From the NCBI GenBank assembly GCA_030035585.1, contig CM057472.1, forward strand, positions 95,663,601 to 95,727,600: a stretch of 64,000 bases of DNA. Reading direction: 5' to 3'. The position numbers and the translations under genes were made by a program. How positions within the stretch are numbered: the first letter of the stretch is position 1; every line of letters starts with the position of its first letter. This document shows, piece by piece, positions 23,101 through 34,270 of this stretch. Source of the DNA: Dugong dugon (lineage: Eukaryota > Chordata > Mammalia > Sirenia > Dugongidae). The notes under the pieces are model-generated. The model saw nothing but the letters and a program-made list of their open reading frames with translations, made no database searches and was not told where the DNA came from.

Positions 23101-23328
23101 AATGCAAATTGCATTTTTGTTATTGTTATATGACCTTTTGATATCATTAAAAAATGTCTGGATTTTCCTAATCAAAGGGCAAAGATTTTGAAAGTGAGGA
23201 ATTTTATTTCCTGAAAATGATATTGTTGGGTTGTTGTTAGGTGGCACACAGTATCCCCTTGTTCTGTTTGAGTGACTGCTTCTTGGTCTATGCATGAGCA
23301 CAATTATATGTTCTGGAATTCCCATTCT

Positions 23329-23943
23329 TCACAATGTTGTCCATAATTTGTTATGATACACATAGTATGCCTTTCCATAGCCAATAAAACACAGGTAAAC
23401 ATCTTTCTGGTATTCTCTGCTTTCAGCCAGGATCCAACTAACATCAGTAATGATATCCTTCTTTTCACAACTTCTTCTGAATCCAGCTTGAATTTCCGGC
23501 AGTTCCTTGTCAGTGTACTGCTGCGACTGCTTTTGAATGATCTTCAGCAGAATTTCACTTGTATGTGATCTTAATGATATTGTTAGATAATGTCTGCATT
23601 CTGTTGGATCACCTTTCTTTGGAATGGGTACAAATATGGATCTCTTCTTGTTGATTGGCCATGTAGCTGTCTTCCAAATTTCTTGGCATAGATAAGTAAG
23701 CACCTCCAGCGCTGCATCCCTTTATTGGAACATCTCAGTTGGTATTCTGTCGATTACTGGACCGTTGTTTTTCGCCAATGCTTTCAGTGCAGGTTGGACT
23801 TCTTCCTTCAATACCAATGGTTGGTGATTGTACACTTCCTCCTGAAATGGTTGAATGTTCAACAATTCTTTTTGGTACAGTGACTCTATGTATTCCTTCC
23901 TTCTGCTTTTGATGCTTTGTGCATTGTTCACTATTTTTCCCAA
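23329..23943 (-). pseudogene. RTE reverse transcriptase remnant (copy C)
   Basis: The minus-strand frame at 23329-23703 encodes the N-terminal half of the RT: FVPIPKKGDPTECRHYLTIS, ELPEIQAGFRRSC, DVSWILAESREYQKDVYLCF, with motif A degraded to FIGYGKAYY. 23722-23943 holds the preceding KELLNIQPFQEEVYNHQPLV and ALKALAKNNG part. The palm beyond motif A is removed by the internal deletion, so no active site could form. Confidence 0.85.
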
Positions 23944-24112
23944 AAAACCAAACCAAACCCATTGCCCTCGAGTTGTTTCCCACGCATAGTGACCCTATAG
24001 GACAGAGTAGAGCTGCCGCATAGGGTTTCCAAAGAGCACCTGGTGAATTCAAACTGCTCATCTTTTGGTTAGCAGATGAACACTTAATCACTGTGCCACC
24101 AGGGCCGTGGAA
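23942..24112 (-). mobile_element. AfroSINE inserted in RTE copy C
   Basis: Plus strand begins AAAAAACCAAACCAAACCCATTGCC and ends GTGCCACCAGGGCC, a short-form SINE in antisense with the GGTTTGG tail type. RTE sequence continues on both sides, so the SINE is younger than the RTE. Confidence 0.93.
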
Positions 24113-25690
24113 ACCTTCAATATTACAACTCGAGGCTTGAATTTTTTCTTCAGTTCTTTCAGCTTGAAAAATGTTGAGTGTGTTCTTCCTTTCTGGTTTT
24201 CTAACTCCAGGACTTTGCACATTTCATTATAATATTTTACTTAGTTTTCTTGAGCTGCCCTCTGGAATCTCCTGTTTAGCTCTTTTACTTCATCATTTCT
24301 TCCTTTCACTTTAGCTACTTGACCTTCAAGAGCAAGTTTCAGAGCCTCTTCTGATTTGCATTTTGGTCTTTTCTTTCTTTCCTATCTTTTTAATGACCTC
24401 TTGCTTTCTTCATGTATGATGTCCTTGATGTCATTCCACAACTCGTCTGGTCTTTGGTCATTAGTGTTTTATGCATCAAATCTATTCTTGAGATGGTTTC
24501 CAAATTCAGGTTGGATATACTCAAGGTCATAGTTTGGCTCTCGTGGACTTCTAATTTTCTTCAGCTTCAACTTGAATTTGCATAGGCGCAATTGATGGTC
24601 TGTTCTGCAGTCGACCCCTGACCTTGTTCTGACTGATGATATTGAGCTTTTCCATTGTCTCTTTCCACAGATATAGTCAATTTAATTCCTGTGTTTTCCA
24701 CCCGGTGAGGTCCAAGTGTATAGTCACTGTTTATGTTGTTGAAAAAAGGTATTTGCAATGAATAAATCATTGGTGTTGCAAAATTCTATTGTGCAATCTT
24801 CAGTGATGTTTCTATCAAAAAGACCATATTTTTCAACTATCAATACTTCTTTGTTTCCACCTTCCACATTCCAATCACAAGTAATGATCAATGCATCTTA
24901 ATTAGTTGTTTGATCAATTTCAAACTGCAGAAATTAGTAAAAATCTTCAATTTCCTCATCTTTGGCATTGGTGGTTGTTGCATAAATTTGAATAATAGTC
25001 ATATTAGCAAGTCTTGCTTATAGGCTTACTAATATTATCCTATCACTGACAGAGCTGTGCTTCAAGACAGGTCTTGAAATGTTCTTTTTGACCATAAACG
25101 TGACACCATTGCTCTTCAATTTGTCATCCTGGCATAGTAGACCATAAGATTGTCTGATTCAAAATGGCCAATAACAGTTCATTTCAGTTCACTAATAATG
25201 CCTAGGATATATATCTGTATGCTTTCCATTTCATTTTTGATGACTTCCAATTTTCCTAGATTCATACTTCATACAGTCCACGTTCCGATTATTAGTGGAT
25301 GTTTGCAGCTGTTTCTTTTCATTTTGAGTTATGCCACCTCAGCAGATGAAAGTCCTGAAAGCTTGACTCCATCCATGTCATCAAGGTCACTCTACTTTGA
25401 GGAGGCAGCTCTTCCTTAGTCATCTTTTGAGTGCCTTCCAACCTGAGGGGTTCATCTTCCAGCACTATATCAGAAAATGTTCTGCTGCTATTCATAAGGT
25501 TTTTGCTAGCCAATTTTTTCAGAAGTAGACTGCCATGCCTTTCTTCCTAGTCTGTCTTAGTCTGGAAGCTCTGCTGAAACTTGTCTACCAAGGGTGACCA
25601 TACTGGTGTTGAAATACTGGTGACAAATCTTCCAGTATCACAGCAACATACATGCCACCACAGTACGACAAACTCACAGACATATGGTGG

Positions 25691-26169
25691 TATACCCAGT
25701 TAGCATTTATGAAATTATTGCAGAGAACCTAATCATATACTCTGCTTGAGTTTTCAACAAAAACTTATATCTTAACACTGAAAAGTTTCTTGAAAGTGCA
25801 TGCCACAGTAATGCAATAGAGACTCTATGGTGAATAGTGAAAATAGATTACTAAGATTACAATGCTAAAAATTAGCACACTTGGAATTCTAAAAATTAGC
25901 AGACCCTTGCAGCTAATGTTAGCATTGTTACCATTAGCTGATATTTGCATTTTATACACAGCTGGTGTTATACATATGCATTTACTCAAATTGTTAGTAT
26001 TTTATACTTAGGAGGAAAAATAATAGATTTGATGATTAAAATAATGAATACTTTTGAAATTATTGCTGTAGTGTACACCTAATGGATAATTCTTTTCACA
26101 TTTCACCTCCCTTTATCACCATGATCGTCTCTGTCAAGAGCATTATCATAATCACAATTTTGAAACATA
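25691..26169. other. Unassigned stretch
   Basis: No repeat or gene recognised. A locally repeated AAAATTAGCA motif occurs at 25865-25905. Confidence 0.4.
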
Positions 26170-26392
26170 TTGTGCTTGGTATTTTATATACAATCTCATT
26201 AAAATTATTATTCTAGGAATATGAATTACATATTATGTATTTATTTTAAATATTAAAAAAATGACTTAGGCTAGGCTGGATGAGCTTAGAAAACATGCCT
26301 AAAGTTTAGAGCTATTGAGTGGTAGAACCAGAATTTAAATTAACACTTGATTCCAAAGTCCACACTCTTAAACAGAGAACTATACTGATTGG
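26170..26392 (-). repeat. MIR-like ancient SINE
   Basis: Minus-strand MIR order: CTCATTAAAATTATTATTCTAGGA, then GGTAGAACCAGAATTTAAATTAA, then CCAAAGTCCACACTCTTAAAC. Confidence 0.6.
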
Positions 26393-26475
26393 CTGTTCCA
26401 TAACTTTTAATATAGAAAAGAGAACAGGTAACATGGGAATCTTTCTGTGAGAAATAAAATTTTCAATAAACCCAC

Positions 26476-26748
26476 TGCCTTAATTACCTAGTTCTACTAT
26501 AACAGAAATGCCACACATGGTTGGCTTTAACAATCAAATTTATTTTCTCACAGTTTAGGAGGTTAGAGGTCTAAATTCAGGGTGCTCGCTGGCTCTAGGA
26601 GAGGGTTCTGTCTCTGTTGGCTCTGGGGGAAGGCCCTTGTCTCATGGACATAACAAGGAAAACTCATTCCCAAATGAGATTATAACTACGGGTATAAGGG
26701 TCAGAATTTACAACACATATTTTGGGGGACACAATTCAATCTATAATA
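26476..26748 (-). mobile_element. MaLR-type LTR, internally shortened
   Basis: Same family as the LTR at 63070-63575: shared TTCTACTATAACAGAAATGCCAC at the left and TTTGGGGGACACAATTCAAT at the right. The minus strand keeps AATAAA in the expected place. Flanks CCCAC (26471-26475) and CCCAT (26749-26753) match 4 of 5. The middle half is missing relative to the 506-bp copy. Confidence 0.78.
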
Positions 26749-26907
26749 CCCATTCATTTTCTTTAAATATGAATGAGTTACTTTTGTGATGTATTTATGC
26801 ATATCCTGTCACATATATCTCCACTTACAATGTTCCAGCTTTGAAAGATTCTCTAACCCTTCTTCTCAGTGTGATTGACTTCACTTATGTTAATACCAAG
26901 TACTATA

Positions 26908-27058
26908 TATCTGGTGGTGCAGTGGTTAAGAGCTATGGCTGCTAAACAAAAGGTCAGCAGTTCAAATCCACCAGCCACTCCTTAGAAATCCTATGGGGCA
27001 GTTCTACTCTGTCCTACAGGGTAGCTATGAGATGGAATTGACTCAAGGGCAATGGGTT
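26908..27058 (+). mobile_element. AfroSINE, short form
   Basis: CTGGTGGTGCAGTGGTTAAG head, CTATGGGGCAGTTCTACTCTG centre, and a GACTCAAGGGCAATGGGTTT end. Confidence 0.92.
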
Positions 27059-27073
27059 TATATATATTGTAAG

Positions 27074-27375
27074 GCAGTGGCAATTCAATGGTAGAATTCT
27101 CACCTTCCGTGCAGGAAAAAGACCTAGGTTTGATTGCTGGCCAATGCACCTTATGTCAGTCACCACCTGTTTGTCAGCGGAGGCTTGTGTGTTGTTGTGA
27201 CGCTGAACAGGTTTCAGCAGAGCTTCCAGATTATGATAACCAGGAAGAAAGTTCTGACAATCTGTTTCCAATAATCAGGCAATGAAAACTCTGATGATCA
27301 CAACAGTCTGATCCCCTTGTGCACGGGGTTGCCGTGAGTTGGAGGCCAACTCAGTGGCAGCTAATAACAGCAATA
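27074..27375 (+). mobile_element. Composite SINE with tRNA-Gly-like head and RTE-like tail
   Basis: 27074-27150 resembles tRNA-Gly: box A-like TGGCAATTCAATGGTAG, anticodon-arm TTCTCACCTTCCGTGCAGGA, box B-like GGTTTGATTGC and an ATGCACC end. The central 150 bp is unassigned. The 3' end has GTGCACGGGGTTGCCGTGAG, CAACTCAGTGGCAGCTAATAACAGC, like RTE. TGTAAGGCA with AT-rich flank is repeated on both sides (about 27059-27075 and 27373-27390), consistent with target duplication. Confidence 0.75.
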
Positions 27376-27390
27376 TATACACTGTAAGGC

Positions 27391-27789
27391 AAAACAAATA
27401 ATGTCTCTCAAGAAAACTTAAGCTGCATTTCAATCTAAAACCCAATGAGAAACTTATATTTAAAATCAGTAAACATTTCTCAAAACTGTATCTGTTTACT
27501 ATACTTAGAGAAATTTAATATACTTCTTATCTGCTCTACTGCATTTAAATATAATAGATTATATACTTGTGTATTCTCGTAATTGTACAATCTCTTGAGG
27601 AGAATACTTTTAAGGGTTTACAAAGATTACTTACTCTTCCCAGTAACCCTAGTTTCAGTAACATTCTCTGAATATTATTTTCAGATGAGGATATTATTTT
27701 TTCTACAGAAGTTTACGGTCACTTTTTGCATGTGTGTGCACGCACAAGTTCTCACAATGTGGGATACTATTTACAAAAATGTTTGCATT
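27391..27789. other. Unassigned stretch
   Basis: No repeat or gene recognised. Confidence 0.4.
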
Positions 27790-28150
27790 TAAAAATAGAA
27801 CTTTTTCAAATATATGTTTACTTAATTTTTTTTTAAATCAGAGAGTAAGAGGAATAAATTTAATTTACTTATAATCTCACCAATAAAAAAATCATCTTTG
27901 ATAATTTATTAAACTCTTTTTTATTTCCTATGCATATTTTAAATATGTAGGACTTGTACATATTTTGTAATGGAGTCCACTTGCGTATACCTGAATGGCA
28001 TATTATTTGAAGATAATTTTCAATGTTATAACATTTTCCATTGTTACAAGCACTATAATGTATTTAACCTATTCCCTATTATTCAAGACTTAAGATGTTT
28101 TACTTCAGAAAATAAATTAGTATAAATAATTCTGCAATAATATATATGGA
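27790..28150 (-). mobile_element. L1M fragment (copy 1 of a locally repeated segment)
   Basis: Resembles an old L1 3' region in antisense (ATGTATTTAACCTATTCCCTATT, AGTATAAATAATTCTGCAATA). 27870-28145 is repeated at 30158-30455. Confidence 0.6.
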
Positions 28151-28182
28151 AATAAGTCTTTCATCACATATCTAATCATTTT

Positions 28183-29016
28183 TTTTTATCGTGCTTTAGG
28201 TGAAAGTTTATAGAACAAATTGGTTTCTCATTAAACAATTAATACACGTATTGTTTTGTGATATTGGTTACCAACCTCGTGATGGGTCAACACTCTCCCC
28301 TTCTCGATCTTGTGTTCCCTATTTCTATTTGTTCAGCTTTCCTGTCCCCTCCTGCCTACTTTTCCTTGACCCTGGGCTGATGTTCCCATTTATTCACCTA
28401 TAAATGGTTGAAATACATGTATTATTGTTTGTTTTATCAGCCTGTCTGATCTTTGGCTGAAGGGTGAACACCAGGAGTGACTTCAGTACTGAGTTAAAAG
28501 GGTGTCTGGGTGCCACTGTCTCGGGGTTTCTCTAGTCTCTGTCAGACCAGTAAGTCTGGTTTTATTTTGTGAGTTAGAATTTTGTTCTATATTATTCTTT
28601 AGCCCAGTCCAGCACCTTCTATTGTAATCCCTGTCAGATCAGTCAGTGGTGGTAGTTGGGCACCATCTAGTTGTGCTGAACTCAGTCTGGTGGAGGCTAT
28701 GGTAGTTGTGGTCCATTAGTCCTTTGGACTAATCTTTCCCTTGTGTCAGTGGTATTCTTCATTCTCCCTTGCTCAACACAGGAGGGACCAGTGGAATGTC
28801 CTAGATGGCTGCTCACAAGCTTTTAAGACCCCAGATGCTACTCACCAAAGCAGGATGTAGAACACTTTCTTTATAAACTCTGTTATGGCAATTGAGCTAG
28901 ATGTCCCTGGAGACCATGGTCCGCAGCCCTGAGCCCGGTAAGTTGGTCCCTCAGGGAGTTTGGATGTGTCTATGCAGCTTCTATGACTTTGCCTTGGTCA
29001 AGTTGTTCTGACTTTC
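28183..29016 (-). mobile_element. 5'-truncated L1 (3'UTR only)
   Basis: Minus-strand L1 3'UTR with its A-tail as T's at about 28179-28187 and a single 3' end. Flanks TCTAATCATTTT (28171-28182) and TCTAATAATTTT (29017-29028) form a 12-bp target duplication with one mismatch. It lacks the extra 3' modules of the other two L1s. Confidence 0.93.
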
Positions 29017-29084
29017 TCTAATAATTTTCCTATGAAAATAATAATAATAGCCATAACAACAGCAATAGCATTAGTATAGCAGAT

Positions 29085-29310
29085 AACATTTAAGCACTTA
29101 CTATGTCACTATAACAAGTATTGGCTTCTATACTCTCATTTGATCCCCACCGCAGCCATCATAGCAGGAATCACAGAGTCCCCAGTTTACAGATAAGGAT
29201 GTTGAGGTACAAATAAATTGAACAACTTTGCTTAGATCCCATAGCTAGAAACTGGTGGAGCTAGAATTGGATCTTGTTTAACTAATTTGCAAACCCATGG
29301 GCCATCCTAC
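29085..29310 (-). repeat. MIR-like ancient SINE
   Basis: Minus-strand MIR: CACTTACTATGTCACTA, CCCCAGTTTACAGATAAGGATG, CATAGCTAGAAACTGGTGGAGC, then ATTGGATCTTG. Confidence 0.78.
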
Positions 29311-30044
29311 AGTATATTTGTAGAAGTCAAATTTGCTGTGTTAAAATATACATATTATTTAAGCTCTAACTACATATTACCATTTCAGACATGTTTTTCC
29401 CCTCTATGTGGATGTATTTAAAGGCTATGTGATATTTCACCTTGAAGTACATTAATTTCCTGTTGTATGAAACATTTTTATTTTTATGTAGCCAGCCGTA
29501 TGCTTTTTTGATACTTCATCCATTGTTTTGTACTTAGAAAGTCACGGTATATCCTTAGACAATTTTACTTTCAACTATAATTTCTCTGGAGTTTTTAAAT
29601 GGCTTTACTTTACACTGTGCTGAGATCCCATCTCTCAGGTTTAATATTAATAACTCTGGATTCTCTGCACATGGGTGTAAATATTATCATCTCCTGGACC
29701 ACTGTCTAGTGAGGGCTGCACCTAGATTCCAGGACTTCTTTTACAGCTCCCCACCCTGGACAAGCAACTGTATTCCAGCTGCCACCAAGGAAAGGCTGTT
29801 AGAGCTTGGTCAACAACCATTGACAGGTTAGCATCCAGGACCAGCTACACAATTTGTGGGACCCAGTGCAAAGTGAAAATATGGTGCTCCTTGTTAAACA
29901 ATTATCAGGAATTTCAAGACGGCAACAGCCTAGCATTAAAGTAGGCACAGAACCTTCTAACCCAAGGGCTCTGTGTAACTGCATTCCAGTGCCATAACTA
30001 TCTCCCACACTAAATTTTTTTTTTTTTTTAACATTTTATTCTCA
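29311..30044. other. Unassigned stretch
   Basis: No gene. 29840-30000 looks like an old interspersed repeat (TTTGTGGGACCCAGTGCAAAG) that I cannot name. Confidence 0.4.
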
Positions 30045-30157
30045 ACTATGGTATTAGTTTCCTTGGGATGTCATAACAAAATACCACAGAGTGGGTGACT
30101 TTAAACAAACAACCAAAAAAGTATTGTCCCACAGTTTTGGAGGCTAGAAAAACATGA

Positions 30158-30455
30158 TTTTTGATAATTTAACTATTTCTTACCTTATTTCCTATGCATC
30201 TTTTAAATGTATAGGACTTGTAATGCATATATTGTAATGGAGTCCACTCGTGCATAGCTCAATAGTATATTATTTGAAGATAATTTCAATGCTATGACAT
30301 TTTTCATTGTTACAAGTGCTATAATGCATTTAACTAATTCCCTATTGTACAATACTTAGTGTGTTTTAGGAGCCGGAATTGACTCAACGGCATTGTGTAG
30401 GGTGTTTTGATTCAGAAAATAAAATATTATAAATAATTCTGCAACAATATATATG
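30158..30455 (-). repeat. Second copy of the 27870-28145 segment, inside an LTR
   Basis: Aligns along its whole length with 27870-28145 (for example CCTATGCATCTTTTAAATGTATAGG against CCTATGCATATTTTAAATATGTAGG). A roughly 40-bp SINE-tail-like piece (30367-30412, GGAGCCGGAATTGACTCAACG) is present only in this copy. Confidence 0.8.
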
Positions 30456-30631
30456 GAAATGTATCAGGGTGTCAGTAGGACCATGTTCTCTTCAAAAGCT
30501 CTAGGGGAAGATCCTTTCTTGTTTCTCCAGGCTCCTGGTAGAACCACGTTCCTTGGCTTGCAGCTGCAGTACAATTTGGTCATCATATGGCCGTTTTTCT
30601 CTCTGTGTCTGTTTTCTTTTATAGGACGCCC

Positions 30632-30697
30632 AAAAAAAAATAAAAATAAGAAACCCAAGCCCATTGCTGTCAAGTTGATTCTGACACGTAGCAACCA
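30632..30697 (-). mobile_element. AfroSINE 3'-end fragment
   Basis: AAGAAACCCAAGCCCATTGCTGTCAAGTTGATTCTGACACG is the antisense of the SINE 3' end with its A-rich tail. It is inserted in the LTR between GGACGCC and CACTCAGACTG. Confidence 0.8.
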
Positions 30698-31715
30698 CTC
30701 AGACTGAATTAAGACTCCCCCTACCCAGGAATGACCTCACGTTCATTTAACTAATAACATCTTCCTAGACCCTATTTCCAAAAAGTTCATGCTCACAGGT
30801 ACCAGGGTTAGGTCTTCAATATAATTCACTGGGAAACACAGTTCAATCCATAACACCTATTAAGTATTTTATTTTTTCACTGCTGCCATTATTAAGAAGC
30901 TTTGTCTACAGTGTTTCACTACTAATGGTGATGCTGGATTCTAATTCAAGACAGATAATTTTCTCATTTTCACCTCTAAGTTGTTGTTTTTGTTTGTTAA
31001 GTTTTCCCCAAATGAGTGTTAGATTTTTAAGTCTTTGCATTCAATACCTATTGAGTTAATCATATGATTACTGTATGTTTGGCATATTAATGTGATATAT
31101 TAACAGCTTTACTAATATCAAATTATCACTGTATTCCTGGTATGCTAGGCAAATCTGCTATTAATTTTTGATGTGTTCTTGATGTTGTAAGGGACAAAGA
31201 ATATAAAGGCAATTTGCCCCTTCTCTCCTCCCTTCCAGGAAAACAGAAGAAGTCTAGGTCTCTAAAATACAGTAATTTTCCTCTCCTTTTCACCCCCATT
31301 ACTGCAACAGTGTCTTCCTGTTTCAGAGGTTGAGTTAAAAAAAAAAAAAAAAAGCTACTCAGATTACTTTGACATTAAGAATCATCAAGGGACAAAGCCA
31401 GAGACAGTTGACAGATAATGCAGGAGGAAAAGCGCTATTGGACAGGAATAGTGGAAAGGTCAGAACTTGAACAGTAGGGAGAAGAAAAACAGAGGCTAGT
31501 GTCTCTTTCAGGGGTGGAAAACTTCTTCCCACGTGGAAGTCATGGAAGAATTGGGAGCATGGAGGAAAGTAGCATGAGGAGTTCACCAAGTACCCAAATC
31601 TTGAAGGAAGTGTTTGGGTGCTCCAAGAACTGAGGCTGTGTGTGGTTGAGCACTAGAAGGGGTATGTCTTAACCCATGGGATCATCAGCATTTAGCAAAT
31701 GCCCAGGACTAACCA

Positions 31716-31912
31716 CCTGTTGTCACTGTGTCCATTCCTACTCATCATGACCCCATGTCTTTTAGAGTAGAACTGCCCTATAAGATTTTCTTGGCTGTAA
31801 TTTTTACAGAAGGAGATCACCAGGCCTTCCTTACACAGTGCTACTAGGTAGATTTGAACTGCCAACCTTTAGGTGAGTAGTTTATCACAAACCATTTGCA
31901 CCACCCAGGGAC
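31716..31912 (-). mobile_element. AfroSINE, long form, diverged
   Basis: Antisense SINE with TTTAGAGTAGAACTGCCCTATA, the central TTTTACAGAAGGAGATCACCAGG and a right end GCACCACCCAGGGACC. Confidence 0.85.
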
Positions 31913-31946
31913 CTTTGCCCTTTGCCCAGAACTAGTGTGCTTTAAA

Positions 31947-32433
31947 CTAAATGTCACTTAGAGGACTAAGGTGCACCTGACCCAAGCCATGATATTTTTC
32001 AATCGCCTCATATGCATGTGAAAGCTGGATAATGAATAAGGAAGACCAAAGAAGAACTGATACTTTTGAATTATGGTGTTGGTGAAGAATATTGAACATA
32101 CCATTGATTGCCAAAAGAACGAACAAATCTGTCATAGAAGAAGTACAGCAAGAATGTGCCTTAAAACCAAGGATAGCGAAACTTCATCTCACGTACTTTG
32201 AACAAGTTTTCAGGAGGGACTAGTTCCTGGAGCAGGACATCATGCTTGGTAAAGTAGAAGGTCAGCAGAAAAGAGGAAGACTCTTAATGAGAAGGATTGA
32301 CACAGTGGCCGCAACAATGGACTCAAGCATAACAACAGTTGTGAGGATGGCACAAGACTAAGTAGGCAGTGTTTCATACTGTTGTACATAGCGTCGCTAT
32401 GAGTCAGAACCTGCTTGATGGCACCTAACAACA
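31947..32433 (+). mobile_element. RTE 3'-end copy D with 13-bp target duplication
   Basis: AGTGTGCTTTAAA flanks the copy perfectly (31934-31946 and 32434-32446). It covers the C-terminal RTE region from AAGGTGCACCTGACCCAAGCC to GGCACCTAACAACA. Frames are broken. Confidence 0.95.
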
Positions 32434-33189
32434 AGTGTGCTTTAAAACAGAAAAGGCAAGAGAAAAAACAGGGAGACCAATAAGAATGAAGGACTGGGCC
32501 CATTCCTGCTCTCTGAATATTTCACCACTAGGCTCCTCATATAATACCTTGGGTGAGGAGTGGCTAGGTAAATAATGACTGAGTGAAACATGGAGCCAGC
32601 TTAATTTATCTTAAAAAAATAAAGAAATGAGATAATTCTTGCTCCTGAGTATTGTGTAGCAAATTTATCTCCGTTTTACTGGTATATGAACTTTTTGTAT
32701 TTTTCTTCTACACATGCTTTTGAATTTTACTTGCTAGTTTTTTTGTTTTGTTTTTAGAACTTCTGCATCACAATTTATAGGGACTAGAACCTATAGATTT
32801 GTGTATGACAGAGATTATGTGCATGTGTATGTGGGGGAGGGTGTGTTTCTCTGTTATCATTTTCAAGTTTCTATGATGATTTTTCTAGTTTCATTCAGGT
32901 ATGTGAGTCATGTATCAAATGTTTCTAATGTTTTGAAAAGTATTCATATGAAAACTATTTATGATGTACACATTTGAAAGAACTGTGTTGTGAAATCATC
33001 TAAGCTCCCAATTGTTTGTTTTTGGACAAAATGTCTCTCTCTTGTATGTGATCCATGGTTATTATTCTAAAGATATTTGCTACTATTTTTTTTAACTGAA
33101 TTTAAATAATTGCTTTTCTAAAAGAATAAGTATGTATTTTGGTGAAATTGTTGGTTTATTAACATATAAACAGGCAGTAGAGAAAGAGT

Positions 33190-33365
33190 TTAATATAATG
33201 ACTCTCAAAATCTCAGCTAGGTAATTTAATAGCTATCGATCTCAGGCAATTTGGCCTCAGTTTCCTAATCTGTATAAATCTATAACACTGATAATAATAA
33301 TAACATTGACAGCATGGGAGTTTTGTTAGGGTTAAATGAGTTAAGACATAAAACCTTTAGAGTCA
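33190..33365 (+). repeat. MIR-like ancient SINE
   Basis: GGCCTCAGTTTCCTAATCTGT followed by AACACTGATAATAATAATAACATTG and GGGTTAAATGAGTTAAGACAT, the MIR core and 3' order. Confidence 0.8.
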
Positions 33366-33395
33366 GTGCTGGTCATAGTTCATGATGAATAAATA

Positions 33396-33703
33396 TGGCT
33401 GTTGTTCAGTCCCATAGAGTCGGTTCCGATTTATAGCAACCCTAGCAACCCTACCGACAACAGGACGAAACACTGCCTGGTCGTGCACCATCCTCACAAT
33501 CATTGTTATGCTTGAGCGCATTGTTGCAGTCAATGTGTCAACCCACCTCTTTGAAGGTCTTCCTCTCTTTCGCTGACCCTTTACTTCACCAAGCATGATG
33601 TCCTTCTCCAGGGACTGATCCCTCCTGACATGTCCACAGTGAGTGAGACAAAGTCTTGCTATCCTTGCTTCTAAGGCGCATTCTGGCTGTACTTCTTCCA
33701 AGT
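33396..33703 (-). mobile_element. RTE 3'-end copy E
   Basis: Antisense RTE tail. The frame at 33363-33701 encodes EEVQPECALEARIARLCLTHCGHV, RRDQSLEKDIMLGEVKGQRKRGR, the standard C-terminal motifs. AGCAACCCT is duplicated in tandem at 33436-33453. Confidence 0.93.
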
Positions 33704-34260
33704 AAACATTAGATTACAATATGTGTGCCTTCCTTTCCAGTCTTCACTGTACACGCTGAAGGCTGTCCTTATTCTTTTCCTGATTTCCACTTGAGTTTAA
33801 TTCACCGGAGTCCTAGATAAACATGCTCTGAGTGTGTGCATGTGTGTTTTAGCTAAATTAGTAAAACAGATACAGTGTTTTTTTTTTGTCACTACGGAAA
33901 ATTACCTCAGTAATAGTTTCACTAAATCACACTAATGATGAAAAGAATTGGGGCAGATTTTTCAAGGTTATATGAGAATAAATGTCCTTAATAGAAACTT
34001 AAAATAACTCAAAGCCACATTTTAATTTGTAGATATGTTCTAACATTTTTTTCTTTGAACCGCATTTTTTTTTGCTTGAGTTCCATAATAGCAGAACATG
34101 AAATATATAGAAAAGTTTTGCAAAAATATTTTATGTACATTGAACTTTAATATATGCAAGGTATAGTATATATATATGTATATACATATATATTTATATA
34201 TAAAATTTTCTTCATTTAAGTCTCTCTAAAATTCCTTCAAAGTAAATATTATATACCCAC
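33704..34260. other. Unassigned stretch with TA-rich tract
   Basis: No gene. An (AT)-type alternating tract lies at 34164-34203. Confidence 0.45.
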
Positions 34261-34270
34261 TTTATAGATT

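Larger units (their letters stand above)
23223..25690 (-). mobile_element. RTE/BovB-like LINE copy C, longest 5' extent, internal deletion
   Basis: Reads from a 3' tail (TTGTTGTTAGGTG, ending near 23243) directly into the middle of the RT (CACAGTATCCCCTTG). About 900 bp corresponding to 12798-13696 of copy B are missing. It then extends further 5' than any other copy here, through RT, the endonuclease region (24250-25300) and leader sequence up to CCACCACAGTACGACAAACT near 25675. An AfroSINE sits inside at 23942-24112. Confidence 0.88.
30045..30860 (-). mobile_element. MaLR/MLT-type LTR, interrupted twice
   Basis: Three co-linear pieces: 30045-30155 (TATGGTATTAGTTTCCTTGG, CCACAGTTTTGGAGGCTAG), 30456-30628 (CAGGGTGTCAGTAGGACCATG, TCCTTGGCTTGCAGCTGCAG, TTATAGGACGCC) and 30698-30860 (CCCTATTTCCAAAAAGTTC, CAATCCATAACA). 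The gaps hold a 300-bp L1M-like segment and a SINE 3' fragment. Subfamily assignment is tentative. Confidence 0.72.
30870..33185 (-). mobile_element. Old L1M (RT region), split by later insertions
   Basis: 30870-31195 and 32685-33185 are antisense L1 ORF2 sequence in consecutive order (CATATTAATGTGATATATTAACAG, CACTGTATTCCTGG; then TTTTACTTGCTAGTTTTTTTG, CTTCTGCATCACAATTTATAGG). Between them lie an unassigned part, a SINE and RTE copy D. No open frame survives. Confidence 0.65.

Noticed and set aside
23223-23260. Splicing as the cause of the RTE copy C deletion
   Set aside because: No GT-AG pair sits at the sense-strand junction when compared with copy B.
27074-27150. A functional tRNA-Gly gene
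   Set aside because: The stems are mismatched, box B is altered (GGTTTGATTGC), no Pol III T-run follows at the right place, and the sequence continues into an RTE-like tail between target duplications. It is a SINE head.
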